Program-made: the position numbers and the translations under genes | Assembly (NCBI GenBank): GCA_023398575.1 | Contig: JAEWSC010000099.1 | Coordinates: forward strand, 1-34,948 | Length of the DNA: 34,948 nt | Direction of reading: 5' to 3' | Origin: Bacillota bacterium | Lineage (GTDB): Bacteria > Bacillota > Clostridia > Christensenellales > Aristaeellaceae | Shown here: positions 7,710 through 15,745 of the stretch, piece by piece | Numbering within the stretch: the first letter of the stretch is position 1 | Layout of the letters: each line of letters starts with the position of its first letter | Notes under the pieces: generated by a model | Seen by the model: only the letters and a program-made list of their open reading frames with translations | Told to the model about the DNA's origin: nothing | The model's database searches: none

Positions 7710-8081
7710 ATGCCAAACTTTGCAAATCCTTTTCAGGGGAATGTGCCGCGTAAAATGACAAAGCAGGAACTGATTCAGGCAATCCGATTGGATATCGCCG
7801 GTGAGCTTGAGGCAATCTACATCTATGATGCCCATGTGCAGGCGACCGATATTGAACTTGCGAAAAAGGTGATCGGTGAGATCCGTGATGAGGAGAAGGC
7901 GCATGTCGGTGAGTTGATGACTCTTTTGTATGCGCTTGATCCGGAAGAAGCCGTGCATTTCGCCTCCGGAAAAGCCGAGGTACAGGAAATGATGGAAGAA
8001 CTGGGCTTGACAGATGCTGCCGTCTCCACAAAAAGTGAGGATGGAACAAAGGCAACTGTTGGCAGCCTTTTAGGTAAGTAA
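7710..8081 (+). CDS. Encapsulated ferritin-like protein (EncFtn) with C-terminal cargo-loading peptide
   Basis: A short ferritin-like iron-oxidising protein of 123 residues made of two long helices. GELEAIYIYDAHV (31-43) and RDEEKAHVGEL (59-69) supply Glu32, Glu62 and His65, the same positions as the ferroxidase ligands known for Rhodospirillum rubrum EncFtn; Tyr39 is also kept. An acidic linker (about 88-112) leads to the terminal TKATVGSLLGK, a match to the TVGSL-type peptide that docks cargo inside encapsulin shells. The start at 7710 is chosen because GGAGG lies eight bases before it; a frame extension to 7689 lacks a site. The shell gene follows after 27 bp. The pair should store iron as mineral and limit oxidative damage. 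Such proteins are often mislabelled rubrerythrin or demethoxyubiquinone hydroxylase. Confidence 0.9.
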   Translation: MPNFANPFQGNVPRKMTKQELIQAIRLDIAGELEAIYIYDAHVQATDIELAKKVIGEIRDEEKAHVGELMTLLYALDPEEAVHFASGKAEVQEMMEELGLTDAAVSTKSEDGTKATVGSLLGK

Positions 8082-8108
8082 GCATAGGCGGGGAAGGAGG
8101 CAGCAAAG

Positions 8109-8924
8109 ATGGATTATTTGGCTAGAGAATCATCGCCCATTGAGCCGGGAATTTGGGAGCAGATTGATGCGGCTATCGTTAAGGCGGCCCGTAATGTCTT
8201 GGCTGGCAGGCGGATATTGCAATTATTCGGACCGCTGGGAGTTGGGGTGGAAAGCATCCACATTGATGATGCCCAGGAAAAGGATGAAGTCATTGAAGAT
8301 GGATTCATCACAACCAAGGGAAGAAAGCTGGTAGAAATTCCGACCATCTATGAAGATTTTTCTCTCTTCGCCAAGGACTTGGCCGGCAGCGAAAAGTCAG
8401 GCTATCCCCTTGATCTGTCAAAGGTGCTGACCGCAGCACAAGCCTTGGCATTAAAGGAAGACAGGCTGATCTTTTTCGGGAGTCAGAAGCTTGGCTATGA
8501 AGGGCTGTTGACTACCTCTGGCGCATCTAAACTGAAGAAGAAGGACTGGTCAACAGGCGAAAATGCATTCGCCGATGTTGCTGCCGCGATTGAAACCCTT
8601 GTATCAAGCGGTGTATATGGTACATATGCCCTAGTTCTCAGTCCAAGTCTGTACATGCAGTTACAGCGGCTGCAGCCTGGCACAGGCCTGTTGGAAATCG
8701 ACCGGGTGAGTAAGCTGCTTAATGGCCATGTATATAAGACGCCGGTTCTAGGAAAGGATCAGGCAGTGCTTTTGTGCCCGCAGGCTGAAAACATGGACTT
8801 GGTCGTAGGCCAGGATATGGCGGCTGCCTATTTGGAGCAAAGGGAACTGAACCATTATTTCAGAGTGCTGGAAACCATGCTGCTCCGCATTAAGCGCAAG
8901 CAGGCTATAGTAGCTTTCGAATAA
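8109..8924 (+). CDS. Family 1 encapsulin shell protein (HK97 fold)
   Basis: A 271-residue protein that self-assembles into an icosahedral nanocompartment. The N-terminal helix MDYLARESSPIEPGIWEQID is typical of family 1 shells, where it forms the cargo-peptide binding site with the P-domain. Further marks are ARNVLAGRRILQLFGPLGVG (about 32-51), EIPTIYEDFSLFAKDL (E-loop and spine region) and the C-terminal VGQDMAAAYLEQRELNHYFRV. GGAAGGAGG precedes the ATG. It is the second gene of the operon, immediately after its ferritin-like cargo, and is followed by a hairpin at 8981-9011. No phage structural genes are nearby, so it is not a prophage capsid. It is also unlikely to be a bacteriocin (linocin M18) as older annotation would say. 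Confidence 0.95.
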   Translation: MDYLARESSPIEPGIWEQIDAAIVKAARNVLAGRRILQLFGPLGVGVESIHIDDAQEKDEVIEDGFITTKGRKLVEIPTIYEDFSLFAKDLAGSEKSGYPLDLSKVLTAAQALALKEDRLIFFGSQKLGYEGLLTTSGASKLKKKDWSTGENAFADVAAAIETLVSSGVYGTYALVLSPSLYMQLQRLQPGTGLLEIDRVSKLLNGHVYKTPVLGKDQAVLLCPQAENMDLVVGQDMAAAYLEQRELNHYFRVLETMLLRIKRKQAIVAFE

Positions 8925-8980
8925 GCAGCATTGTGAATATGGCTCCAGCGTATTGATTCGTCAGGTAAATAACAAAGTGA

Positions 8981-9011
8981 CAGGCTCCGCTCTTAAAAAA
9001 AGCGGGGCCTG
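8981..9011. terminator. Hairpin terminator between encapsulin and the converging dehydrogenase gene
   Basis: CAGGCTCCGCT (8981-8991) pairs with AGCGGGGCCTG (9001-9011) with one mismatch and an A-rich loop. The T-run is short (TTTGTATT) on the plus strand. It sits between converging genes and can serve both. Confidence 0.7.
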
Positions 9012-9035
9012 TTTGTATTCTGATGCGTTTTGTAG

Positions 9036-10160
9036 TTATTGATATTGCCCAAATCCACTGGGGGCAGTATATGCCGTTTCTGGTCTTACTTCCATACTGG
9101 AACGGCGGTCCCAATTACCCAGCATCATATGCATGGGGTAGCTTAAAAAGGAAGCATAGGGCAGCTTTTCCATGGAGACATAGCCAGCTGGAGCGTTTAA
9201 AACACTGGGGATACGGTTAACAATGGTCGCGCAGGAGTGAGCAACGGTATCCGGCTTTTGAATGGAAAAAGTGGTATCCGGCGTTCCGTAGATCTTCCAA
9301 TCACACATATCCCCTTCGTCGGGAGCATACACCTTACCTATGCACTGAGCCTGAAGTACAGGTCCTTGGTGGGTGATGGCTGTCACCACCGCCGACATAC
9401 CAATAGCGTTCCCCTTTGGTATGTTTTTTTCGAGTGTATGGCTATACAGCTCTTTGTCTGCAAAGACTGGTACAGCCTTTTGCTTGATGGAGGCAATGGT
9501 CCAGCCTAGCTTGGCGCAAAGCGCTTCCGTGGAGTTCCAAACATAGGCTGGTGGAGCCTCCTGGGAAGCAATATCCCGTTCAAACTGCTGAGGGTCAAGA
9601 CCTACACCGTGGGCGCGGGCAAGGGCAATGCCGTAATCCTCAACATTATAGCTGACTGTACCCTCGATTTGGGAAATGCGGTGAATGCCGCCTGCCACGC
9701 AGGCCACCATATTGATCCAGAATACGTCCTGCATGCCGGTGCCGCAAAGAGTGCAGCCGGTTTTTTTGCAGAGCGCATCCAACTGATTTGTAATGCCTGG
9801 GGCGGTGGTCCAGGAATACAAGGCCTCCTCACAGGCTGTAATCATATTGATACCGCGGATAGCACATTCTGTCATGGCGGCATGCATATCCTGCATGAAG
9901 CTATGCATGGTCAGTATGGCGATATGAGGGCGGCAGCCATCCAGTATGCCATTGGCATCCTTAACGATTTTTACCCCTGTTTCATGGCCAAGGCCAGCAA
10001 ACTCACCGATATCCACACCGTCAAGGCTAGGGTCGGCATCAATGGCTCCGACCACCTGTGCACCTTTATCATACAGGTATTTGATGATTACTTTAGCCAT
10101 TTTTCCACATCCATATTGAACCACCCGGATGTTTTCCAGGGGGTGTTTGCTTTGGATCAT
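9036..10160 (-). CDS. 2,4-diaminopentanoate dehydrogenase-like NAD(P)-dependent amine dehydrogenase
   Basis: A 374-residue Rossmann-fold oxidoreductase. The nucleotide loop is VVQYGCGKMAKVII (13-26) followed by GAIDADPSLDG; PHIAILTMHSFMQDM and NMITACEEALY are the segments that in DapB-like and homoserine-dehydrogenase-like folds form the cofactor edge. The overall pattern fits 2,4-diaminopentanoate dehydrogenase (ord) of ornithine fermentation, which releases ammonia from 2,4-diaminopentanoate; such proteins are often labelled dihydrodipicolinate reductase. None of the other ornithine-fermentation genes (orr, oraS/oraE, ortA/ortB) lies in the window, so the substrate here is uncertain. AAAGGAGGG precedes the ATG. 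The gene converges on the encapsulin operon and diverges from the MBL gene. Confidence 0.75.
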   Translation of the reverse strand: MIQSKHPLENIRVVQYGCGKMAKVIIKYLYDKGAQVVGAIDADPSLDGVDIGEFAGLGHETGVKIVKDANGILDGCRPHIAILTMHSFMQDMHAAMTECAIRGINMITACEEALYSWTTAPGITNQLDALCKKTGCTLCGTGMQDVFWINMVACVAGGIHRISQIEGTVSYNVEDYGIALARAHGVGLDPQQFERDIASQEAPPAYVWNSTEALCAKLGWTIASIKQKAVPVFADKELYSHTLEKNIPKGNAIGMSAVVTAITHQGPVLQAQCIGKVYAPDEGDMCDWKIYGTPDTTFSIQKPDTVAHSCATIVNRIPSVLNAPAGYVSMEKLPYASFLSYPMHMMLGNWDRRSSMEVRPETAYTAPSGFGQYQ

Positions 10161-10181
10161 ATCATTCCCTCCTTTTACATG

Positions 10182-10210
10182 GCTATATTGCGCTAATTTG
10201 GGAAAAACAA
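10182..10210 (-). promoter_or_regulatory. Weak predicted promoter of the dehydrogenase gene
   Basis: On the minus strand TTGTTT (10210-10205) and TATAGC (10187-10182) are 17 bp apart, placing a start about 20 bases ahead of the ATG. It is back to back with the promoter of the MBL gene. Confidence 0.35.
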
Positions 10211-10216
10211 TACCGT

Positions 10217-10245
10217 TTGCCGCACTTGAAAAAAGCTGGTATAAT
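10217..10245 (+). promoter_or_regulatory. Predicted sigma-A promoter of the MBL/lamin-tail gene
   Basis: TTGCCG (10217-10222) and a perfect TATAAT (10240-10245) are separated by 17 bp; the GTG start is 32 bases beyond the -10. Confidence 0.6.
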
Positions 10246-10276
10246 CAGATATGGCGTACATTAAGGAGGGGTAGGT

Positions 10277-11494
10277 GTGAAGAACAGAAAAGTGTGGATG
10301 ATCGCAATAGTTGCCGTATTGGCAATTTTGGCGGCCGTACCATTTGCTATTGGCCGCGAAGGTGCGGCGCAAGCGCAAATGGATGAAAGCGGCGCTGTGA
10401 AGCTGCTGGCTGTAAATGTGGGTAAGGCAGATAGCTTACTTGTTTTGATAGAGGATAAAACGTATCTGGTGGATACGGGGGCAGTTCAATCTTGGGGCGC
10501 GCTAAAAGCCGCCATAAGCGCAATGGGTATCACAAAGCTGGATGGTGTCTTTTTAACCCACACAGACAAGGATCATATGGGCGGTATGGAACTGCTGTCC
10601 CAAAGCGAAATTCCTGTGGACGCGTGGTATGGTTCCGCCATGTATACCGGCATAAAGCAGGATAAGCACCCGCTGCCACTGGCGGCGGCCCGGCGAAACA
10701 TACAGCTGGTATGGCTGAAGGCGGGAGATACGGTAACGGTTTCAGATACGTCTGCATTTAAGATACTGGGACCTATTACGCTTGATACGGAAATAGAGAA
10801 CAATAATTCCCTGGTGATGGTACTGACTACGCCTCATGGGAATGTTTTACTGGCAGGCGATATGGAGTTTTCCGAGGAAGCTGCCATTATATCAGCTGGC
10901 AGCCTGCCGCAATGCGAGATATTGAAGGTATCTCATCATGGAGAGAACGACACTACCTCCATGTCCTTTGTGCAGCGCGTAGCGCCGCAGGTAGCGTTGA
11001 TCTCAACCAATTCTTTTGAAGAACCGGACACTCCCCACCCAAGTGTACTGGCAACACTCAAGCGCACAGGCGCGCAGGTTGCGGTCACACAAAACGCAAA
11101 GGGCGGCATGCTGGCAACACTTTTGAATGGAAAGGCCAGTGTGGAAGCAGTGGAGTGGACAAACATCCCTGAGATTTCAGGGAGTTTGCGCATAGCTGGG
11201 GTGGATGCGGATCAGGATGTGGTCACTCTCAAGAATACAGGCGCAGAGGCGATTTCTCTGGCTGGATGGTATATGTTCTCCACAAGGGGTGAAGAGATTT
11301 TCTTTTTCCCAGAGAATTCTTATCTGGCGCCGGGTTTAGTGGCAAGGCTGGGTTCATCGCAAACGCCAGGCGCGTGCGACTGGCGTTTCAACGACAAAAA
11401 CGTATGGCATAACAAGAAAAAAGATGTGGCTGTGCTGTATGACCCGTACGGCAGGGCTGTGGACCGGTTGGATAACGGGATGACGGAAGAGTAG
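10277..11494 (+). CDS. Secreted ComEC-like metallo-beta-lactamase-fold protein with C-terminal lamin-tail domain
   Basis: A 405-residue exported or membrane-tethered protein. It starts with GTG at 10277 behind AAGGAGGGG. An N-terminal hydrophobic helix (about 6-26, VWMIAIVAVLAILAAVPFAI) is a signal or anchor. The MBL domain (about 40-290) has VNVGKADSLLV, the metal motif LTHTDKDHMGG, LLAGDMEF and KVSHHGENDT, as in the hydrolase domain of ComEC/Rec2. The last 110 residues (LRIAGVDADQDVVTLKNTG ... LAGWYMFSTRGE) match the lamin-tail (LTD) fold, often found on secreted nucleases and MBL proteins. No DNA-uptake channel or other competence gene is adjacent. The likely role is extracellular nuclease or phosphodiesterase activity, but no substrate can be read from the sequence. 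It ends at a strong terminator. Confidence 0.85.
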   Translation: MKNRKVWMIAIVAVLAILAAVPFAIGREGAAQAQMDESGAVKLLAVNVGKADSLLVLIEDKTYLVDTGAVQSWGALKAAISAMGITKLDGVFLTHTDKDHMGGMELLSQSEIPVDAWYGSAMYTGIKQDKHPLPLAAARRNIQLVWLKAGDTVTVSDTSAFKILGPITLDTEIENNNSLVMVLTTPHGNVLLAGDMEFSEEAAIISAGSLPQCEILKVSHHGENDTTSMSFVQRVAPQVALISTNSFEEPDTPHPSVLATLKRTGAQVAVTQNAKGGMLATLLNGKASVEAVEWTNIPEISGSLRIAGVDADQDVVTLKNTGAEAISLAGWYMFSTRGEEIFFFPENSYLAPGLVARLGSSQTPGACDWRFNDKNVWHNKKKDVAVLYDPYGRAVDRLDNGMTEE

Positions 11495-11545
11495 AGGGGA
11501 AGCAAATAGCCAAGACACTTGCGTAAAAGCCCGATGAATGTAATA

Positions 11546-11575
11546 AAAAACCTGCGCCATAGGGTGCAGGTTTTT
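11546..11575. terminator. Strong bidirectional intrinsic terminator
   Basis: AAAAACCTGC (11546-11555) pairs perfectly with GCAGGTTTTT (11566-11575), giving an A-run and U-run on both sides. It serves the MBL gene on plus and spoIVA on minus. Confidence 0.88.
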
Positions 11576-11597
11576 GCGTCCGAGAGTGTGCTTATAC

Positions 11598-13085
11598 TTA
11601 CAGCAATATGCAGATCATGCCGCCGGAACCTTCGTTGATAATGCGCGTAAGTGTCTCCTGCACCTTTTCTCTGGCGTCGGAGGGCATGCGCATCAGCTTG
11701 TTGGATAGCCCCTCCCGCACCAAGTCGTGCAGGCTCTTGCCAAAGAAGTCGGTGCTCCATATACGCTGTGGATCGTTTTCAAATTCATCCATCAGATAGC
11801 GCACCAGTTCTTCCGATTGCTTTTCGGTGCCGACAACGGGGGATACTTCTGTTTCGATATCCACCCGGATAAGGTGCAGGGACGGTGCGTGGGCTTTTAG
11901 CTTTACACCGAAACGGCTGCCCTGGCGCACAATTTCCGGCTCTTGCAAGGTGAGCTCGTTCATAGCCGGCGTGACGAGACCATAGCCAGTTTCGCGCACT
12001 GATTTTAGGGCATCCGCCACATGGTCATATTCGGCTTTAGCAGCCACCAGTTCCTTCATCAGCGCCAGCAGATGGGCATCGCCTTTGATTTCAGTGCCGC
12101 ATTCCTCACCCAAAATTCTGTTAAAGAGTCCTTCTGCCAGAGGCAGGTTGTAGGATACACGGCCCTCGCCAAGCTCCACGCCGTCGCCTTGCAAGCCGGC
12201 GGAATAGGGGGAGCCGTCAAAGGAATGTCCGAATACTTCCTTATCGCGCATGCGCTTTAAGTTCTTACCGCCCTGGCGAACGCCATCTAGGACATGGCTG
12301 GCCAGCCAATGGCCGGTATCCAGCGCGTTGAGCCAGGCAGGTACATTCAGGCGCACTTCGCGAAGCGGGAACTCATACAGAATTTTCTCCAGTACGCCCT
12401 GAATATCATTCAGCCCCATCTGCTTGACGTTGAGCAGCAATGTGGGCACATCATATTTGTTTTGCAGTGACTTTTGCAGTGCCGCAGCTTCGGCTGTTTC
12501 TGGTGTGGCGCTGTTTAAGACGAGCACAAAGGGTTTTCCCAGGGCCTTGAGCTCATTGATCACCCGTTCCTCGGCATCCACATAGGCGCTGCGGGGGATA
12601 TCGGTTATGGTGCCATCGGTGGTAACAACCATGCCGATGGTTGCGTGATCGTTAATAACCTTGCGTGTACCCACCTCTGCAGCCTGCTCAAAGGGAATAT
12701 CCTGGTCAAACCAAGGCGTGTGCACCATACGGGCGGTTTCGTTTTCCGTGGTGCCAAGAGCGCCTTTCACCAGGTAGCCAACGGAATCCACCATGCGCAC
12801 CTTGACGGGCGTGCTGTCCTGCAAAAAGACCTCAACAGCCTCCCCGGGCACAAACTTGGGTTGGGTGGTCATAATGGTGCGGCCGGAGCCACCCTGGGGC
12901 AGTTCATCGGCCAGACGGTCCTTCACTGGTCCGGCAGGCATGCGCGGCAGCACCAGTTCCTCCATAAACCTGGAGATAAAGGTGCTTTTACCGGTACGCA
13001 CCGGACCCACTACGCCGATGTATACATCGCCGCCGGTTCGTTCTGCAATATCCTGATACAAATTGAACTGCTTTCCTGCATCCAT
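11598..13085 (-). CDS. spoIVA: Stage IV sporulation protein A (spore coat morphogenetic ATPase)
   Basis: Mother-cell protein that polymerises on the forespore surface by ATP hydrolysis and forms the base layer of the spore coat. The start ATG at 13085 (GGAGG seven bases upstream) gives 495 residues, close to the 492 of Bacillus subtilis. The N-terminus DIAERTGGDVYIGVVGPVRT with Walker A GPVRTGKS (27-34), the GRTIMTTQPKFVPGEAVEV stretch, and the C-terminal GTEKQSEELVRYLMDEFEND and TLTRIINEGSGGMICILL are all highly conserved in the family. It is flanked by the terminator at 11546-11575 and by the ArsR-like gene 60 bp upstream. No sigma-E promoter was confidently located. It shows the host makes endospores. 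Confidence 0.97.
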   Translation of the reverse strand: MDAGKQFNLYQDIAERTGGDVYIGVVGPVRTGKSTFISRFMEELVLPRMPAGPVKDRLADELPQGGSGRTIMTTQPKFVPGEAVEVFLQDSTPVKVRMVDSVGYLVKGALGTTENETARMVHTPWFDQDIPFEQAAEVGTRKVINDHATIGMVVTTDGTITDIPRSAYVDAEERVINELKALGKPFVLVLNSATPETAEAAALQKSLQNKYDVPTLLLNVKQMGLNDIQGVLEKILYEFPLREVRLNVPAWLNALDTGHWLASHVLDGVRQGGKNLKRMRDKEVFGHSFDGSPYSAGLQGDGVELGEGRVSYNLPLAEGLFNRILGEECGTEIKGDAHLLALMKELVAAKAEYDHVADALKSVRETGYGLVTPAMNELTLQEPEIVRQGSRFGVKLKAHAPSLHLIRVDIETEVSPVVGTEKQSEELVRYLMDEFENDPQRIWSTDFFGKSLHDLVREGLSNKLMRMPSDAREKVQETLTRIINEGSGGMICILL

Positions 13086-13145
13086 GGGTTTCCCTCCTTG
13101 CATCCGCTTGATGAAAGGTATGCATGCAGGAATGGAGTTATGACA

Positions 13146-14282
13146 TTATAGATGGGTCTTGCCGGAGCTGTCGCCCTCCAAAAGATAGTAGGAGAGCTGC
13201 TTTAGAAATCGGTTCACGCTTTCCTTGTCCATTTGGTAATAGATACGGTTCTCCACCCTGTCCATGCGAATAAAACCGCAATTAATCAGTGCACTCATGT
13301 GGTGCGAAATAGTAGCGGTGGACAAGCCTGTCTCCTTGGCCAGCGCCTGGCCGTAGGACCGATTATTGCGAATATGGTCGAGAATTGAAAGCTTGCTTTT
13401 ATCAGACAGGGCTTTTAATCCTTCCAGCATTTGATTGTTTTCAATTGGCATTGATTTTACATTCAACCCTTCCGGCAGGCATGCGCCTACGCGAAGGTAA
13501 ATGCTTTTTGATTCCTCTTCCATGTTCATTACGATAGCAGCGCAGCTAAACAGAAGGGGGTATACATGCAGCGTGTACGCCTCTATATCTCCAGGTTCCA
13601 TACCAATACTCTGGGAGAGATAGGCACTAAAGGCGTTTTTCTCAAAATAAGCGCTCCAACGCTTGCGAAAATCATCCAGCAAAGGTGTTACGGAGAATAG
13701 ATTGGCGGCAATCAACTCTTTAATAGGCAGAAGGAGTTGTGTAAGCTGATGGAGCATTGCACCTGCGTTTTGAACAGCACGAAGAATGCTCCACTTTTCC
13801 TCATCCTTGAGCCCTGTTTCTTCCAGCTGCTCAATGAGAGAACGGTTTTCGGGCTTTTGATTTTCATCATTGCTGTCATCCATCAGGTTTGCAACGTATA
13901 GCTTTCCCAAGGGCTGTGAAGCTGATGTTGCGAAAGCCTTGAATTCTTCGGAGATATGCTTCTGCTGATGATCCCAATCCATGATCTCAGGGTCATAGAA
14001 CGACAGGACCAGCATCAAGGCAATACTTCCTTGCCCGATGGAGAATGGGGTGAAAAAGGGGGCCAATTCCTTTTGGTTCAAGCTGTATTGGGTATCAACC
14101 GACTTGCTTAGCGAGCGTATAAGGTCGATTCGTTCTATCAATTGCCGTTGTATATCCTCCTGCGGACACAGCAACTCTAAACGGCTGAATGTGCTCTCGA
14201 AGGAAGAGTCGCCAGTCTTTACTGTCAGATAGCTTAGTGCTTCCAACATCAAGTCCATATGAGAATGATAGACGTAGTCCAC
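13146..14282 (-). CDS. ArsR-type winged-helix regulator with large N-terminal domain
   Basis: A 378-residue protein with a GTG start at 14282, six bases after GGGAGGA. The first roughly 285 residues are a mostly helical domain that I do not recognise. The C-terminal 90 residues form an ArsR-type winged helix: MLEGLKALSDKSKLSILDHI, then the recognition helix ETGLSTATISHHMSALINCG and the wing FIRMDRVENRIYYQMDK. There is no CxC metal site of the classical ArsR type. It is the second gene of an operon, 13 bp after the MFS transporter, so it most likely autoregulates that operon, perhaps through the dyad at 15623-15642. The large N-terminal domain may bind the ligand or mediate dimerisation. Confidence 0.82.
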   Translation of the reverse strand: MDYVYHSHMDLMLEALSYLTVKTGDSSFESTFSRLELLCPQEDIQRQLIERIDLIRSLSKSVDTQYSLNQKELAPFFTPFSIGQGSIALMLVLSFYDPEIMDWDHQQKHISEEFKAFATSASQPLGKLYVANLMDDSNDENQKPENRSLIEQLEETGLKDEEKWSILRAVQNAGAMLHQLTQLLLPIKELIAANLFSVTPLLDDFRKRWSAYFEKNAFSAYLSQSIGMEPGDIEAYTLHVYPLLFSCAAIVMNMEEESKSIYLRVGACLPEGLNVKSMPIENNQMLEGLKALSDKSKLSILDHIRNNRSYGQALAKETGLSTATISHHMSALINCGFIRMDRVENRIYYQMDKESVNRFLKQLSYYLLEGDSSGKTHL

Positions 14283-14295
14283 AGGTATTCCTCCC

Positions 14296-15546
14296 TTAAT
14301 TCAGGCCATCCAGCCTGCGGAAAACAAGAAGCAGTATAAGCGATATCAAGCAGATACCACCAAAGAGATAAAAAACACCGCTGACACCCAGTACAAGCGT
14401 CATACCCCCCATCAGGAATGACAACACCGGCATGGCCAATGTGCTTAACGCTCCCATGGTTGAGCCCACTCTGGCCAGATAATCAGGATTGACCACCTTA
14501 TAGACCAACACGTTAAAATGTCCGCCAAGCAGCGCCAGCGAGAGGGAAAAAACAGTCAGAACAAAACATAGCGTTGAGAAAAACAGCACTGGCGTGACCG
14601 CAAGCTCCTTGACCCATATCAATGCGCCATAACTGAACCCAATGGTCAAGAATCCGGCTGTAATCAATACTTTTCCGCTGATCCGGCGTTTGATGTAAGG
14701 GTAGATAAAGGCACCGAGGGCGCTGCCTAAGGTTAACAATATGCCGCCGATGGACATTGCCTCTGGTCCTAAATGATAAACTTCATCTACAAGCGGGGCA
14801 TTCAGCGCGTTCAGGGGAACCAGCAGGCCATTGAGCAATAAGGCTAACAGGCACAAGCTAAGAATGGCTGGTGTCTTTAGCACATAGGCGAAGCCGGCTT
14901 GTAAGGTTTGCCAGTAGCTTTGCTTTTCTTCTGCTTCGCCGCGCTCGGGCTCTTTTCCTGCTCGAATCCAGGCGATGACGGCAGCGGATAAAAAGAAAGT
15001 AACGCCGTCAATCAGAATAGCACCGGGGATGCCCGTCAGGGCTATGATACCGGCGGCGCAGGCTAGGCCGATGATTTCCATTGCGCGGCTCATGCTGCTG
15101 TTGAGGGAAATGCCAAACTCATAATCTTCCTTAGGCAAAAGTCTTGGGACAATGGCCGTGCCACAGGGAACGCGGAAGGCCTCTACCGTGGAATGGAATA
15201 GGGTAATGAAAAGCATGATAACGGGCGTCAGTACGTTGAATACGTACAGGGCAGCTGTCAATGCCACCAACAAGCCACGGATAATATCGCTGATCACCAT
15301 GGTCCATTTTTTATCCATGCGCTCAGCCAAGGCACCGGCAAAGGGCCCAAGCAAAACGGTGGGAAGCATATTGACTCCAAAGATAATGGCGGACCAGGCT
15401 GCGCTTCCGCTGAGCTCATACACCAGCCAAGTGAAGGCAATGGCATCGATGGAATCGCCAAAACGGTTGACAATGTTGGCGGCAATGAGCTTTGTGTACT
15501 GCTTGTGCCGCAGTACAGCGCGATAGCCAGTCATCTTATTAGACAT
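14296..15546 (-). CDS. MFS transporter (drug/macrolide-efflux-like, 12 TM)
   Basis: A 416-residue inner-membrane carrier of the major facilitator superfamily. The beginning KLIAANIVNRFGDSIDAIAF and LVYELSGSAAWSAI, the loop-2-3 motif GPFAGALAERMDKKWTMVIS (the MFS motif A region) and about a dozen hydrophobic spans identify it. It belongs to the group often annotated MefA-like or enterobactin-exporter-like, where the substrates are usually hydrophobic drugs. The ATG at 15546 has AAAGGAG ten bases before it. The co-transcribed ArsR-type regulator and the operator-like dyad indicate inducible export. The actual substrate cannot be read from the sequence. Confidence 0.9.
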   Translation of the reverse strand: MSNKMTGYRAVLRHKQYTKLIAANIVNRFGDSIDAIAFTWLVYELSGSAAWSAIIFGVNMLPTVLLGPFAGALAERMDKKWTMVISDIIRGLLVALTAALYVFNVLTPVIMLFITLFHSTVEAFRVPCGTAIVPRLLPKEDYEFGISLNSSMSRAMEIIGLACAAGIIALTGIPGAILIDGVTFFLSAAVIAWIRAGKEPERGEAEEKQSYWQTLQAGFAYVLKTPAILSLCLLALLLNGLLVPLNALNAPLVDEVYHLGPEAMSIGGILLTLGSALGAFIYPYIKRRISGKVLITAGFLTIGFSYGALIWVKELAVTPVLFFSTLCFVLTVFSLSLALLGGHFNVLVYKVVNPDYLARVGSTMGALSTLAMPVLSFLMGGMTLVLGVSGVFYLFGGICLISLILLLVFRRLDGLN

Positions 15547-15589
15547 GTATTATATACTCCTTTGATGTTGATAAAATTAAATCTTCCAC

Positions 15590-15617
15590 AGTATACCATA
15601 TGTTAGATGGATGTAAA
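15590..15617 (-). promoter_or_regulatory. Predicted promoter of the MFS-ArsR operon
   Basis: On the minus strand TTTACA (15617-15612) and TATACT (15595-15590) are 16 bp apart. The start codon is 44 bases past the -10. Confidence 0.55.
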
Positions 15618-15622
15618 CAGTG

Positions 15623-15642
15623 AATTAGATTAAAATCTAATT
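15623..15642. promoter_or_regulatory. Perfect operator-like dyad upstream of the MFS-ArsR promoter
   Basis: AATTAGATT (15623-15631) and AATCTAATT (15634-15642) form a perfect 9-bp inverted repeat with a two-base centre. It lies five bases upstream of the -35 element. The size and AT-rich symmetry match ArsR/SmtB-family operators, and the regulator is encoded in the operon. Binding is an inference. Confidence 0.55.
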
Positions 15643-15666
15643 AAAAATGAGCAAAGCACAGCAAAT

Positions 15667-15696
15667 AAAAAACTCCCCGGCTAGCAGCCGAGGAGT
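15667..15696 (-). terminator. Intrinsic terminator of htrA
   Basis: ACTCC-c-CGGCT (15672-15682) pairs with AGCCG-a-GGAGT (15686-15696) with one mismatch around an AGC loop. On the minus strand it is followed by TTTTTTATTTG, a good U-run. It lies about 50 bp past the htrA stop. Confidence 0.85.
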
Positions 15697-15745
15697 GGGA
15701 CGATAAGAAACAGATCAGGCAGTATCAATTCATTGTTGCCGATTG

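Noticed and set aside
8109..8924. Encapsulin as a prophage capsid or bacteriocin
   Set aside because: No portal, terminase or tail genes nearby, and the adjacent cargo with a loading peptide fits an encapsulin compartment.
9609..10196. 195-codon plus-strand open frame opposite the dehydrogenase gene
   Set aside because: Antisense shadow of a clear Rossmann-fold gene, without a ribosome site.
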